Below the pieces are notes generated by a model. The model saw nothing but the letters and a program-made list of their open reading frames with translations, ran no database searches and had not been told where the DNA came from. From Rariloculus sp965263005 (GTDB lineage: Bacteria; Pseudomonadota; Gammaproteobacteria; Steroidobacterales; Rariloculaceae), in contig NZ_OZ253579.1 of NCBI RefSeq assembly GCF_965263005.1, positions 2,108,001-2,172,000 of the forward strand: a stretch of DNA of 64,000 nt. The letters run 5' to 3'. The position numbers were made by a program, and so were the translations under genes. Within the stretch, counting starts at the first letter, position 1. Each line of letters begins with the position of its first letter. Shown here one piece after another: positions 42,762-51,102 of the stretch.

Positions 42762-43795
42762 TCGAGCGGCTGGTATTCGCCGATCAGCAGTGGGTGCACC
42801 TTGTCTGGCTCGCTGTCGGCCTTGTCGCCTTGCTCGGGTTTCTTGAGCTTCGCAGCCGAGACGGCTTGCGCCGCTTCATGTCGGCGACGATGCAGGCCCG
42901 CCTGGCGCGCAGGCAAACGCTGTCGCGGCGCATGCTCAAGCTCGGCCTCATTCTCGCAACGCTCGTGCTCGGCGTGCTCGGTCTCATGAGACCACAGACG
43001 CCCGGCGGTACCGAGACGCTGTCTTCGCGGCGAGCGGTTGCGGACATCATGGTGGTGCTCGACGTGTCGAACAGCATGCTGGCCGAGGATGCCGCGCCGA
43101 ACCGGCTCGCGCGGGCGAAAGCCGAGATCGGCGAGTTCATTTCACGCGTCGAGGGCCACCGTGTCGGACTCGTGGTGTTTGCCGGCCGCGGAAGCGTCCG
43201 GAGTCCGCTGACTTCTGACTACGGTTTCTTCCGTCTCGCGCTACGCGACGTCGACACGCGTTCCGTCTCGCTCGGAGGTACGCGGCTCGGCGACGCGATT
43301 CGAAGCGCCGTTTCGGCATTCGGCCCGAACCGAGGTGCGCCGCGGCTCATGCTGCTCATCACCGACGGCGAGGATCACGACTCGTATCCGCTGGAGGCCG
43401 TCGACGAGGCGGTGGCGGTGGGCGTGCGCATCGTTGCGATCGGCTTTGGCAGCGAGGGCGGCAGCGAAATCACGCTGACGGATCCCGACACGGGCGCGCG
43501 CAGCGTGTTGACCGATCGGGACGGCAACGTCGTCACCTCGAGGCTCGACGGGGATCTGCTGCGCGAAATCGCGCTGCGCAGCGAGGGCGTCTATGTCCCC
43601 GCGGGCACCTCGGCACTCGATCTGGACTCGATCGTCGAGGCGTACGTCGAACCTCTCGTGACGGACTCCGTTACGCGGGTCGCGCAACGCAGCCCAACCG
43701 AGCACTATCGATGGTTCGTGCTCGCGGCACTCGTCTCGCTCGTCGCGGCGGTCTGGGCCGGATCGAGCGCCGGTGCGCGCGGAGGTGAGGCATGA
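42758..43795 (+). CDS. batB: VWA-domain membrane protein, BatB-like
   Basis: 345 residues. N-terminal helices (about 10-30 and 55-78), VWA domain with MIDAS VVLDVSNSMLAED, RVGLVVFAGRGSVRSPLTSD, LLITDGEDHDSYPL, and a C-terminal membrane helix (about 318-338; WFVLAALVSLVAAVWAG). Paralogue of BatA; tandem batA-batB is the typical order. Its stop overlaps the batC-like ATG (ATGA). Confidence 0.88.
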   Translation: MIERLVFADQQWVHLVWLAVGLVALLGFLELRSRDGLRRFMSATMQARLARRQTLSRRMLKLGLILATLVLGVLGLMRPQTPGGTETLSSRRAVADIMVVLDVSNSMLAEDAAPNRLARAKAEIGEFISRVEGHRVGLVVFAGRGSVRSPLTSDYGFFRLALRDVDTRSVSLGGTRLGDAIRSAVSAFGPNRGAPRLMLLITDGEDHDSYPLEAVDEAVAVGVRIVAIGFGSEGGSEITLTDPDTGARSVLTDRDGNVVTSRLDGDLLREIALRSEGVYVPAGTSALDLDSIVEAYVEPLVTDSVTRVAQRSPTEHYRWFVLAALVSLVAAVWAGSSAGARGGEA

Positions 43796-46410
43796 GGAGT
43801 TTGGCAGCCCGTGGCAGAAGTCCCGCGTCGCACCGAGACCGGCGAGGCGCCCGGCCGGCAAGGCGCGAGGAGGGAGAATATCGGGAATATTCGACCGACG
43901 AGCAACGTAGACGGCCGGGATGCATCGTCGGTCGAATGCAGTGGGACTTGTGCCACGGGCTGCCAGGATTGCTTTTTCTGCTCGTACCGGCGGCTGCGGC
44001 GCTCGCCCAGCAGGATGCGCCGACGCAAACGCAGGTCGAGCCGCCCGAGTTCGCGGTACAGGAGCCGGAGGCCGGACTGCCCGAGTTCGAGGCGCAAGAG
44101 GCGGGGGCCGGGCCGTCCGGGTTCGTGGCGCAGGAGCCGGAGGGAAGCGACGCAGCGGCGGACGATGCCGCTCCCGCGCCGAGTCCGAGAGCCCGCTACA
44201 ACCTCGCGCTCGATGAGCTCGGCAGCGGCGAAATCGAGGACGCCGTCGAGGGTTTTCTCGCGGCGCGCGACGAGGCGGGGGCTGATGTCGAGCTGCGTTA
44301 TCGATCGGCATTCAACCTCGGCGTCGCGCTGGCCAGTCAGGCCGACACCGAGCAGCCTGACGCACCCGAGCGGGCGATCGAGACGCTGCGCACAAGCGCG
44401 GCGTGGTTCAACGACGCGATCAGGCTCGCACCCGGTGCGGACGACGACGCGCGCGTCAATCTCGAAATCGTGCTGCGCCGGATTCAGCAGCTTGCCGACC
44501 AGCTCAATCAAGGCAATCGGCTCGAGGCTCGTCTCGACCGGACTATCGATGACCAGCGCGGCCTGCGCGACAGCGTGCGCAGGCTCTATTCGGCGATCGA
44601 GTCCGAGGGTGCGGGCGCCGAGCCGGTCGGGTTTCAAAGGGAATTCGAGGAGCTCGCGACGCTCGAGCGCACGCTGCTCGCGGAGGCCGGCAGCATCGGC
44701 GATCTGGCCGCGGAGGAGCGTTCGCTCATCGAGGCGAAGAACGAGACCGAGCGCACGGACCAGGAACGCATGCGCGCGTTTGCGCTCGACGGGATGAACC
44801 GTTATCTGCAGCAGGCGCGCCAGTCGCTCAGCGATGCGCGCAGGCGGCTCAGACGGCTCGAAGCCGAGCGCGCGCACGATCGCGCAGAGGGTGCGCTCGC
44901 CGAGCTCAAACGCGCTCGAGAGCAACTGCTCGATCCCATCACGGTGTTGAAGCGCGTCGCGCAGGATCAGACCTTGCTCCTTACGCACACGCAGGCGCTT
45001 GCGTTGCTGAGGGGTGGGAACTTGCGTCTCGACACGCGGGATCAAGCCGCTGCAGTGCCACCCGCCTGGCTCAACGCCGAGCATCTCGGCAACCGCCAGG
45101 ATGACGTTTCGGCGCGCACCGGCGAAGTGTTGGCCCGATTCGGCGCCGGAGCCGAGGACCAGGCAACCGAACCGCCGCCCGACGCGAGCCCGGAGCAGCG
45201 CAGATTGTTCGAGGCCGTGCGTGAAGCCGTGCCGTTGCTCCAGTCTGCGCTCGCGGCAATGCGGGACATCGAGGTATCGCTCGCAACCGCGGCACTGGCT
45301 TCGGCTGCCGAGAGCGGGACTGAGGCGTTGCGCATGTTGTACCGGGCGATCGAGCGGTTCGCGGGATTGCGCGATCTCATCGAGCTCGCATACGCGGATC
45401 AGACTCAGGCCGTGACGCTGCTCACGCCAGGCGGGGACGGTGCGCCAATCGCCGAGCTCACGACCGAGGAGCGCGCGCGCGCTGTCGCCGAAGCCGCGGA
45501 CTCCAACCTCGACCGGCTGGACCGGCTCGAAGGATTGTTCGCGGACGAGCGGGCCGCGGCCGAGAGCGAGGCCGCGACCGCTGAGCAGGGCGGTCAGGCC
45601 GAGGCAGAGGGCCTGCAAGCCGTCCTCGAGCGCTACGACCTTGCCGAGCAGTTGCGCGGCACCGCGGCCGCGGCGCTGGAGGATCTGAGCGCGGTGCTTG
45701 CCGATGTCGTGCGGGGCGCCGAGGCCGCGGAGCCGCTTGGTCCCGCGACCGAGGCATTGACCTCGATCGAGGAGCTCAGGCGCTTGTTCTTCAGTGTCGT
45801 CGAGCATCTTCAGGAGTTGCTTGCCGCGCAGGCCGATACGTACGATCGCACTGCTGCGCTCGGAATTTCGGCGGCGGCCGACGAGCTTGGCGCCGAACTC
45901 GGACTCGCTGCGGAGCGGCAGGACGAACAAGCCCGGACAGCGGATTCGCTGGCTCAGGTCCTGGTTGAGCAGGCCGATGCATCCGGCGCCGCAGGTGCCG
46001 CCGGCACTGCCCCAGAGCAGCCGCCGGGCGAGCAGCTCTCCGCGGCCGCCGAGGAGGTGCGCGCAGCCGCGGGGTCGATGCAGGCCGCCGGTGTCGGATT
46101 GGCCGACGCCACAGAGAGGGCCGATTCCGCGTCGCCGGATCTCGAGCCGATACTGAGCGACCAGCTCGAGGCGATGGCGCATCTCGAGAATGCGATCCGG
46201 CTGCTGCAGCCGCCACAGCAGCAGCAAAATCAGGGCGACGGACAGGATGAACAGCAGCAACAGCAGCAGGAGCAGCGCCGGCAGGAGGAAGAAATGACGC
46301 AACGTCAGGCACTGAGCCGCTTGCAAGCCATCCGCGATCGCGAGGCGGAGCGTCGCCGCAACCGGGAGCAACAGCCGGTGCAGCGCCAGCCCGTGGAGAA
46401 CGACTTTTGA
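43792..46410 (+). CDS. Large exported Bat-operon protein, BatC-like, with a repeat element in its N-terminus
   Basis: 872 residues if begun at ATG 43792, which overlaps the batB stop. Codons 5-57 are repeat element copy D read in frame (43803-43964); the hydrophobic signal core GLLFLLVPAAAALAQ follows it. Removing exactly 162 bp gives MRSLGLLFLLVPAAAALAQ, an ideal signal peptide. Today export may rely on ATG 43936 inside the element or on a long n-region. The mature part has three 12-residue repeats (about 84-119), a TPR-like region (about 122-235; YNLALDELGSGEIEDAVEGF), then long alpha-helical, Glu/Arg/Ala-rich segments with coiled-coil character (about 235-750) and a Gln-rich tail. Length far exceeds classic BatC. 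Probably a periplasmic scaffold for BatA/B/D. Confidence 0.75.
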   Translation: MRSLAARGRSPASHRDRRGARPARREEGEYREYSTDEQRRRPGCIVGRMQWDLCHGLPGLLFLLVPAAAALAQQDAPTQTQVEPPEFAVQEPEAGLPEFEAQEAGAGPSGFVAQEPEGSDAAADDAAPAPSPRARYNLALDELGSGEIEDAVEGFLAARDEAGADVELRYRSAFNLGVALASQADTEQPDAPERAIETLRTSAAWFNDAIRLAPGADDDARVNLEIVLRRIQQLADQLNQGNRLEARLDRTIDDQRGLRDSVRRLYSAIESEGAGAEPVGFQREFEELATLERTLLAEAGSIGDLAAEERSLIEAKNETERTDQERMRAFALDGMNRYLQQARQSLSDARRRLRRLEAERAHDRAEGALAELKRAREQLLDPITVLKRVAQDQTLLLTHTQALALLRGGNLRLDTRDQAAAVPPAWLNAEHLGNRQDDVSARTGEVLARFGAGAEDQATEPPPDASPEQRRLFEAVREAVPLLQSALAAMRDIEVSLATAALASAAESGTEALRMLYRAIERFAGLRDLIELAYADQTQAVTLLTPGGDGAPIAELTTEERARAVAEAADSNLDRLDRLEGLFADERAAAESEAATAEQGGQAEAEGLQAVLERYDLAEQLRGTAAAALEDLSAVLADVVRGAEAAEPLGPATEALTSIEELRRLFFSVVEHLQELLAAQADTYDRTAALGISAAADELGAELGLAAERQDEQARTADSLAQVLVEQADASGAAGAAGTAPEQPPGEQLSAAAEEVRAAAGSMQAAGVGLADATERADSASPDLEPILSDQLEAMAHLENAIRLLQPPQQQQNQGDGQDEQQQQQQEQRRQEEEMTQRQALSRLQAIRDREAERRRNREQQPVQRQPVENDF
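43803..43964. repeat. Palindromic dispersed element, copy D (intact, inside a coding region)
   Basis: 162 bp. Terminal inverted repeats of 22 bp with one mismatch: GGCAGCCCGTGGCAGAAGTC... (43803-43824) and ...GACTTGTGCCACGGGCTGCC (43943-43964). Inner perfect 13-bp arms ATTCGACCGACGA (43889-43901) and TCGTCGGTCGAAT (43925-43937). Orientation opposite to copies A, B and E. It lies in frame between codons 4 and 58 of the batC-like gene. Confidence 0.9.
44041..44148 (+). repeat. Three tandem 36-bp coding repeats
   Basis: Within the batC-like gene, three adjacent 36-bp units encode PPEFAVQEPEAG, LPEFEAQEAGAG and PSGFVAQEPEGS. Consensus P-x-F-x-A-Q-E-x-x-A-G. It is an acidic, proline-containing linker just after the signal peptide. 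Confidence 0.8.
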
Positions 46411-48995
46411 AGGCCCGTTCCCGCTGCTTGCTGGTACTGCTCGCGGTTGTGGCGCTTCCGGAGCTGGTGTCGGCCCAGTCGTTGCAGCTACAGGTCGAGA
46501 GCCGCGACATCTATGCCGAGCTGCCGTTCACACTGTCGCTGTCAGCGCAAGGCTTCGAAGAGGAACCGCAGCCGGAACCACCCGAACTCGCGATAGAAGG
46601 CGCCGCAGTCACTTACCTCGGCGTGACGCCGAACGTATCCTCGCGCATCCAGATCATCAACGGTCAGCGCTCGGAGCGGCGCGACGTCACGTTCATGTAT
46701 CGCTGGCGCATCGAGACAACTGCGGCGGGGACGTACACAGTGTCGCCTTTGACCGTATCGCAGGGCGGCCTGAGTGCGAGCAGCCGTCCCGCGTCGTTCA
46801 CTGCGAGAGACATCGCAACGACGAACGACATGATCGTGCGCATGGACTTGCCGGACCGGCCGCTGTGGGTCGGCGAGACCTTCGACGTTGGCATCGAATG
46901 GCTGCTGCGCCGCGACGTCGGCGAGCAGGAGTTTGTCGTGCCGCTGTTCGACAACGAATATATCCAGGTCGAGTCGACCGCGACGGGACGCGAGCGTACG
47001 CTTGCGTTTCGCGCCGGCGCAGGCCAGGTCGATCTGCCGATTACCCAGGATGAGATGGTTGATGGCGGCGTGCCGTACACACGGTTTCGCTTCCCGGCGC
47101 GCATTTCCGTCACGCGGCCCGGACCGATCGAGATTGACCCGGTGATGGTCGCGGCTTCGCTCGAAACCGGCACGCGGCGCGACAGTTTCGGGTTTCCTGT
47201 TCCAGCCTACGAGCTCTTCAAGGCTGAAGGCGAGCGCCGGCGCCTCGTCGTGCGTGCGCTTCCGCTCGAGGGGCGCCCGCCAGGTTTCGAGAATGCGATA
47301 GGCAGCGGATTCTCGATCGACGTGCAGGCAAGCCGAACTGTTGTTCAGGTCGGCGACCCGATCGACTTGAGCATCGAAATCAGAGGTGACGGACCGTTGG
47401 AAGGGCTGAGTCTGCCTGCTCTGAGCGGGGCTGACGGTCTGCTGCCGCAACTTTTTTCGGTGCTCGACACGGCGACGGTCGGCACGATCGATGCGGATCG
47501 CAATGCCAAGACCTTTGACGTCACGGTGCGGGTTCGCAGTGCAGAGGCAAGCGAAATCCCGCCGCTCCCATTCTCGTATTTCGATCCGGAAGCCGGCGAG
47601 TACGCGACGGCCGTCAGCCGTCCCATCGCGTTGTCTGTAGCGGGAAGCAGCCTCATCGGCGCCGCCGATGTCACGGTCGCGCCTGCCGCGGCGGAGACGT
47701 CCGTCCAGTCCGCGGCATCCGCGCCGTCGGCGACGTCCGGCGCTGGCCTCGCGTCGCTGACCGGCGCTGATATGTCTTTAAGCGCATCGGGGCGCACTCT
47801 GAGCGAAGTCTGGGTGCTCGATGATCTGATCCTCGCGCTCGCTGTGCTCTACGTGCTCCCGCTCGTTGTCGTTGCGGGACGTGTGTGGCTCGTGAGGACC
47901 GGCGGGCGGCGCGGCCGCGCGCGCGAGCTCCGGCAAGCCTTGCGCGACGTAGACGGGGCGCTCGCCTCCGGCGCGCCGGCCCGCGAGGCTGTGCCGCAAG
48001 TCGTCAATGCCATGCGCGCGCTCGCACGCATCGCGCATCGCAAGGCGGCGCCGCAAGCTTCCGTACTCGAGCGGCTCGAGACGCGCGCGTTCGATCCGAG
48101 CGTGGCGGACCGGCCGCTGGACTCGAAGCTCGCCGAGGAAGTCCGCGCCCTGGCGCGCGAGTGGGCGGATGAGGGCACCGCCCGCGCTGCTGCGCCGACA
48201 CGTGGCGCGGTAACGTTCGTCATCGCGCTCGCGTTCATCATCGGCGCCGCGGCCTTCGCACAGTCGGCGCAGACGGAACTCGACAGCTCGCTTGCCCTGG
48301 CGCGCGACATTTACCAGACGGCGCTTGGCGAGGACGACCGCGTTCGCCGAACGCGCCTGTTTGCCGAGGCGGAGCAGCAACTGCGGGGGATCGCTGCGCG
48401 GCGGGAGAATGCACCCGAGGTCCTGACCGATTGGGGCAACGCCGCGCTCGGTGCGCAGGATCTCGGCCGCGCCGTGCTCGCCTATCGCCGTGCGCTGAAC
48501 GTGTCTCCGACGCACGAACGCGCACGGAACAACCTCGCATGGCTGCGGGACAGGGCGCCGGTGTGGTTCCCGCGCCCGGTTGAGCGCGGCGCGCTCGACT
48601 CTCTGTTCTTCTGGCATCACAGCCTGGCAGCGGCTGAGCGACATCTGATCGGTGCGTTCGCTTTTGCATTCGGCGTATTGCTGCTCGCCCCCTGGTCCGC
48701 GCGCCGCGCGCGCGTGTTGCGTCGAGCCGCCGTGCCCTTGTTGATCGTGTGGATCGGCGCGACAGGTTCGGCGATTCTCGCCGCGGGCGATTCTCGGGAC
48801 GCCGTGGTCCTGAGCGACGGGACCGTGCTTCGCTCCGCCGACAGCCTCGGCGCGCCGCCGACACTGGGTAACCCCTTACCGGCCGGAGCCGAACTCAGCA
48901 TCCTCGAAACGCGCGAGGCCTGGACCCGTATCGCGCTAACCGACGGTACGCGGGGCTGGGTCGCTTCGAGCACAATCGAATCGGTAAGCCGCTGA
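46407..48995 (+). CDS. batD: BatD-like protein with C-terminal BatE-like (TPR + SH3) region
   Basis: 862 residues from TTG 46407, overlapping the previous stop. Signal peptide about 1-23 (CLLVLLAVVALPELVSA). BatD region (about 24-450) with Ig-like folds: LQLQVESRDIYAELPFTLSL, VTFMYRWRIETTAAGTYTVS, PDRPLWVGETFDVGIEWLLR, DLSIEIRGDGPLEGLSLPAL. Membrane helix about 474-495, a cytoplasmic segment, a second helix about 601-617, TPR-like repeats (about 620-710; LTDWGNAALGAQDLGRAVLA), two more helices, and a C-terminal SH3-type domain (about 800-862; SDGTVLRSADSLGAPPT, WTRIALTDGTRGWVASS). In many genomes BatD and BatE are separate genes; here they appear fused. Last gene of the operon. Confidence 0.85.
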   Translation: MKARSRCLLVLLAVVALPELVSAQSLQLQVESRDIYAELPFTLSLSAQGFEEEPQPEPPELAIEGAAVTYLGVTPNVSSRIQIINGQRSERRDVTFMYRWRIETTAAGTYTVSPLTVSQGGLSASSRPASFTARDIATTNDMIVRMDLPDRPLWVGETFDVGIEWLLRRDVGEQEFVVPLFDNEYIQVESTATGRERTLAFRAGAGQVDLPITQDEMVDGGVPYTRFRFPARISVTRPGPIEIDPVMVAASLETGTRRDSFGFPVPAYELFKAEGERRRLVVRALPLEGRPPGFENAIGSGFSIDVQASRTVVQVGDPIDLSIEIRGDGPLEGLSLPALSGADGLLPQLFSVLDTATVGTIDADRNAKTFDVTVRVRSAEASEIPPLPFSYFDPEAGEYATAVSRPIALSVAGSSLIGAADVTVAPAAAETSVQSAASAPSATSGAGLASLTGADMSLSASGRTLSEVWVLDDLILALAVLYVLPLVVVAGRVWLVRTGGRRGRARELRQALRDVDGALASGAPAREAVPQVVNAMRALARIAHRKAAPQASVLERLETRAFDPSVADRPLDSKLAEEVRALAREWADEGTARAAAPTRGAVTFVIALAFIIGAAAFAQSAQTELDSSLALARDIYQTALGEDDRVRRTRLFAEAEQQLRGIAARRENAPEVLTDWGNAALGAQDLGRAVLAYRRALNVSPTHERARNNLAWLRDRAPVWFPRPVERGALDSLFFWHHSLAAAERHLIGAFAFAFGVLLLAPWSARRARVLRRAAVPLLIVWIGATGSAILAAGDSRDAVVLSDGTVLRSADSLGAPPTLGNPLPAGAELSILETREAWTRIALTDGTRGWVASSTIESVSR

Positions 48996-49090
48996 GCCCG
49001 GGCGGCTTCCCATGCCGCCTCATTCCGGCCTCCCAGGTGTCCCACGTACTGTGGTCGGTACCGCACAATCGGAGGAGCTATAACAGGCCG

Positions 49091-49312
49091 GTGGCATCGG
49101 AACTAAAAGGACCCGCATTCGATCTGGTGACCGACTATCGACTCGACTGCGCAGATAGCAAGACCCGACTCACCCAGGAGTTTGAGATTCGATTGCGGGG
49201 CTTTCTTCGGTATCTCAGTCCGATCATTGCCCCGCTGATGCGCAAGGGTGCTGAGCAACAGCTTCAAACGTCGTTTGCACGACTGAAAGAACTCGCCGAA
49301 TCTGCAGGCTAG
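49091..49312 (+). pseudogene. C-terminal remnant of an SRPBCC-family gene
   Basis: About 73 residues from GTG 49091: FDLVTDYRLDCADSKTRLTQ, EFEIRLRGFLRYLSPIIAPL and EQQLQTSFARLKELAES match the last strands and long helix of polyketide-cyclase/SRPBCC-type proteins. The N-terminal half of the fold is absent; only about 95 bases separate it from batD. Frame is open from 49037 but the extra residues look random. It could still be a short expressed protein. Confidence 0.5.
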
Positions 49313-49369
49313 GCGGTACGCTGCCCACCGGGAAGACGCGCCTTTCCACGGCGCACTGCAAACTCCGGG

Positions 49370-50035
49370 CTACGGTGAATCGCCGGGCACCGGCGCGGAA
49401 CCATACAGCTCCCGCAACCTTCTGAGGTCGCCATCCGACAGCCCTGATACTCGGGCGATATCGCTTCGCGAGCTCAACTGATCCCGATAGCGGGCGAAGT
49501 ACCCGGGAATGTCTCCGCCGAATCCGAAGAAGTACATGACATCGACTATGTCGGCGGTATGCTCGAGGCCGAGCGCGTGGCCCAACTCGTGCAGACAGGT
49601 CAGATAAACGATCGCATCCCGAAACAGCGGGTCATCGTTCGCCCGCCGGCCGATCTCCTCACCGAGGGCGTCGGTGTCCGGGCGGATAAACACGGCCGCA
49701 CCGCGCCGGCCGTCGACGGTAAGCGGCCGCATCTCTCCGTATTGACCGAAGTTTGGCGGAACCCAGTACACACGCAGTAACGCAGTCGACTCGGGGCCGG
49801 GTTCAAAGCGCAAGGCGCCGTTCGCGCTGCGTTCCCACGCCTGCAAGGCCCAGCTTGCCAGCTCACGGTCGCCGTCGCGATATCGGGATCCGGGTTCGCC
49901 CGGCGCTATGAAGTAGCTGACCGGGCCCTCTGCGTCGAGCGTACCTAACGCGCCCGGCTGTTGCGGCTGAACAGCGGGCGAAGCGCCAAGGAGCACAAGG
50001 CACGTGAGGGCTGCGTGTACGTGACCGTGAGCCAT
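49370..50035 (-). CDS. Secreted matrixin-like zinc metalloprotease
   Basis: 221 residues with a signal peptide (about 1-24). Zinc-binding motif HELGHALGLEHTADIVDVM (HExxHxxGxxH plus the Met-turn M) near residues 158-176, characteristic of metzincins of the matrixin (M10) type. Upstream YFIAPGEPGSRYRDGDRELA and ALRFEPGPESTALLRVYWVP form the expected beta-sheet; the tail RVSGLSDGDLRRLRELYG matches M10 C-termini. No recognisable cysteine-switch propeptide. Single gene. Confidence 0.85.
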   Translation of the reverse strand: MAHGHVHAALTCLVLLGASPAVQPQQPGALGTLDAEGPVSYFIAPGEPGSRYRDGDRELASWALQAWERSANGALRFEPGPESTALLRVYWVPPNFGQYGEMRPLTVDGRRGAAVFIRPDTDALGEEIGRRANDDPLFRDAIVYLTCLHELGHALGLEHTADIVDVMYFFGFGGDIPGYFARYRDQLSSRSDIARVSGLSDGDLRRLRELYGSAPVPGDSP

Positions 50036-50138
50036 GAGTCAATGTGTCCGCCGTGCTGTAGTGAACCGCACCGGGATTACCGGTGACTCTTCGTTTTAGG
50101 TTGCGAACTGTCGCCAGGCTTTCGGGCACCCGGCCTGG

Positions 50139-50537
50139 TCAAGTACCCTTCGCCAAGGTGAAGCTCTCGTCCAGCCATCCCGTGACGCCGCCGATCATTT
50201 CCTTCACGCCGTATCCGAGCCGGGCGAGCCGCACGGCCGCCTTGTTGGCGCCATTGCAATGCGGTCCCGCGCAATAAACGACAAAGGTCGTATCCGCCGG
50301 GTAGCAACTCATTTCGTCTCGGGTGATCGAGGCGTGCCGCAGGTTGGCCGCTTCGGCAATATGACCGGCGGCAAAGGCCCCGGACGAGCGCACGTCGAGC
50401 AGTACAAAATCCGCTGCCCCTCCGGCAAGAGCTTCATGCACGTCCCAACAGTCGGTTTCAAAGCGCAGCCTCGCTTCGAAGTGAGCCAGCGCCTCGGCCG
50501 GCACCGCGGCAGGTATCTCGGTTACCGATGTCGCCAT
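50139..50537 (-). CDS. Rhodanese-like domain protein
   Basis: 132 residues from ATG 50537, preceded by AAGGAGGG. Single rhodanese domain: FVLLDVRSSGAFAAGHIAEA (about 47-66), active-site loop VVYCAGPHCNGANKAAVRLA with the candidate catalytic Cys, and GYGVKEMIGGVTGWLDESF. Cytoplasmic. Such proteins move sulfur as persulfide or act in redox control. An upstream in-frame extension to 50639 lacks a ribosome site. Confidence 0.85.
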   Translation of the reverse strand: MATSVTEIPAAVPAEALAHFEARLRFETDCWDVHEALAGGAADFVLLDVRSSGAFAAGHIAEAANLRHASITRDEMSCYPADTTFVVYCAGPHCNGANKAAVRLARLGYGVKEMIGGVTGWLDESFTLAKGT

Positions 50538-51102
50538 GTCAATCCCTCCTTGAGTGTCTTGCAGTCGTCCGTTGCAATTGACCCACCAAGTATGCGCCGC
50601 TTGGTCGAACAGGTCCCCGACCATGTCATGGTGCGTCAAGCAGAAAACCGACGATCAGCAACCCTAGCAGACGATGTCTGCCTCCTTCAATCGCAAGCCC
50701 CTGCATTCAGCAGAGTCGCGAACCGGATTGTCTTCAGGTCACCGCAGGATCAAGCGCAGCCGGAAATTTCCATTAGGGGAACGTAAACTCAAACCCGTTG
50801 GCCGGGTGACGCACGGGATGCCGGAACGGGTGCCGGTCAGCTCAGTAGACTCCGGGAATCAACCTGTAGCGGACCCTGGTCCGCTACTACGATCGAATTC
50901 GAATGAAACCGCGTTCGGTTTGATCGCGGATGGCGGAAAGTAGACAGGGAGTAGGAGCAATTTAGTCTACAATATCACTATCTTACGAATACATCTGAGT
51001 TGTGGGGCCCACGGTAAGTAGAAGACTGGTGAGATATGGGGGCTCGGGATGACAGGCTGCGACAGCGGCGGGCGCGACGAGAAGACGAGCCGGGAGAGCG
51101 TA
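50538..51102. other. 565-base region without a supported gene
   Basis: Divergent gap between the rhodanese gene and the exported protein at 51103. It contains the palindrome at 50866-50887 and a looser inverted repeat GTAGAC (50940-50945) / GTCTAC (50965-50970). Short open frames are present, but none has a ribosome site or protein-like composition. Confidence 0.5.
50866..50887. promoter_or_regulatory. Perfect 22-bp palindrome, operator-like
   Basis: GTAGCGGACC (50866-50875) and GGTCCGCTAC (50878-50887) are exact complements around a two-base centre. The two-base loop is too tight for a good RNA hairpin and there is no T-tract on either strand, so a dimeric DNA-binding protein site is more likely. 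It lies 215 bases upstream of the start at 51103. Confidence 0.35.

Noticed and set aside
43705..46371. An 888-codon open frame on the minus strand opposite the batC-like gene
   Set aside because: It is antisense to a well-supported operon member. The GC-rich codon bias there (Glu/Arg/Ala-rich helices) produces long spurious frames; the translation is Leu/Arg/Gly-rich with no domain.
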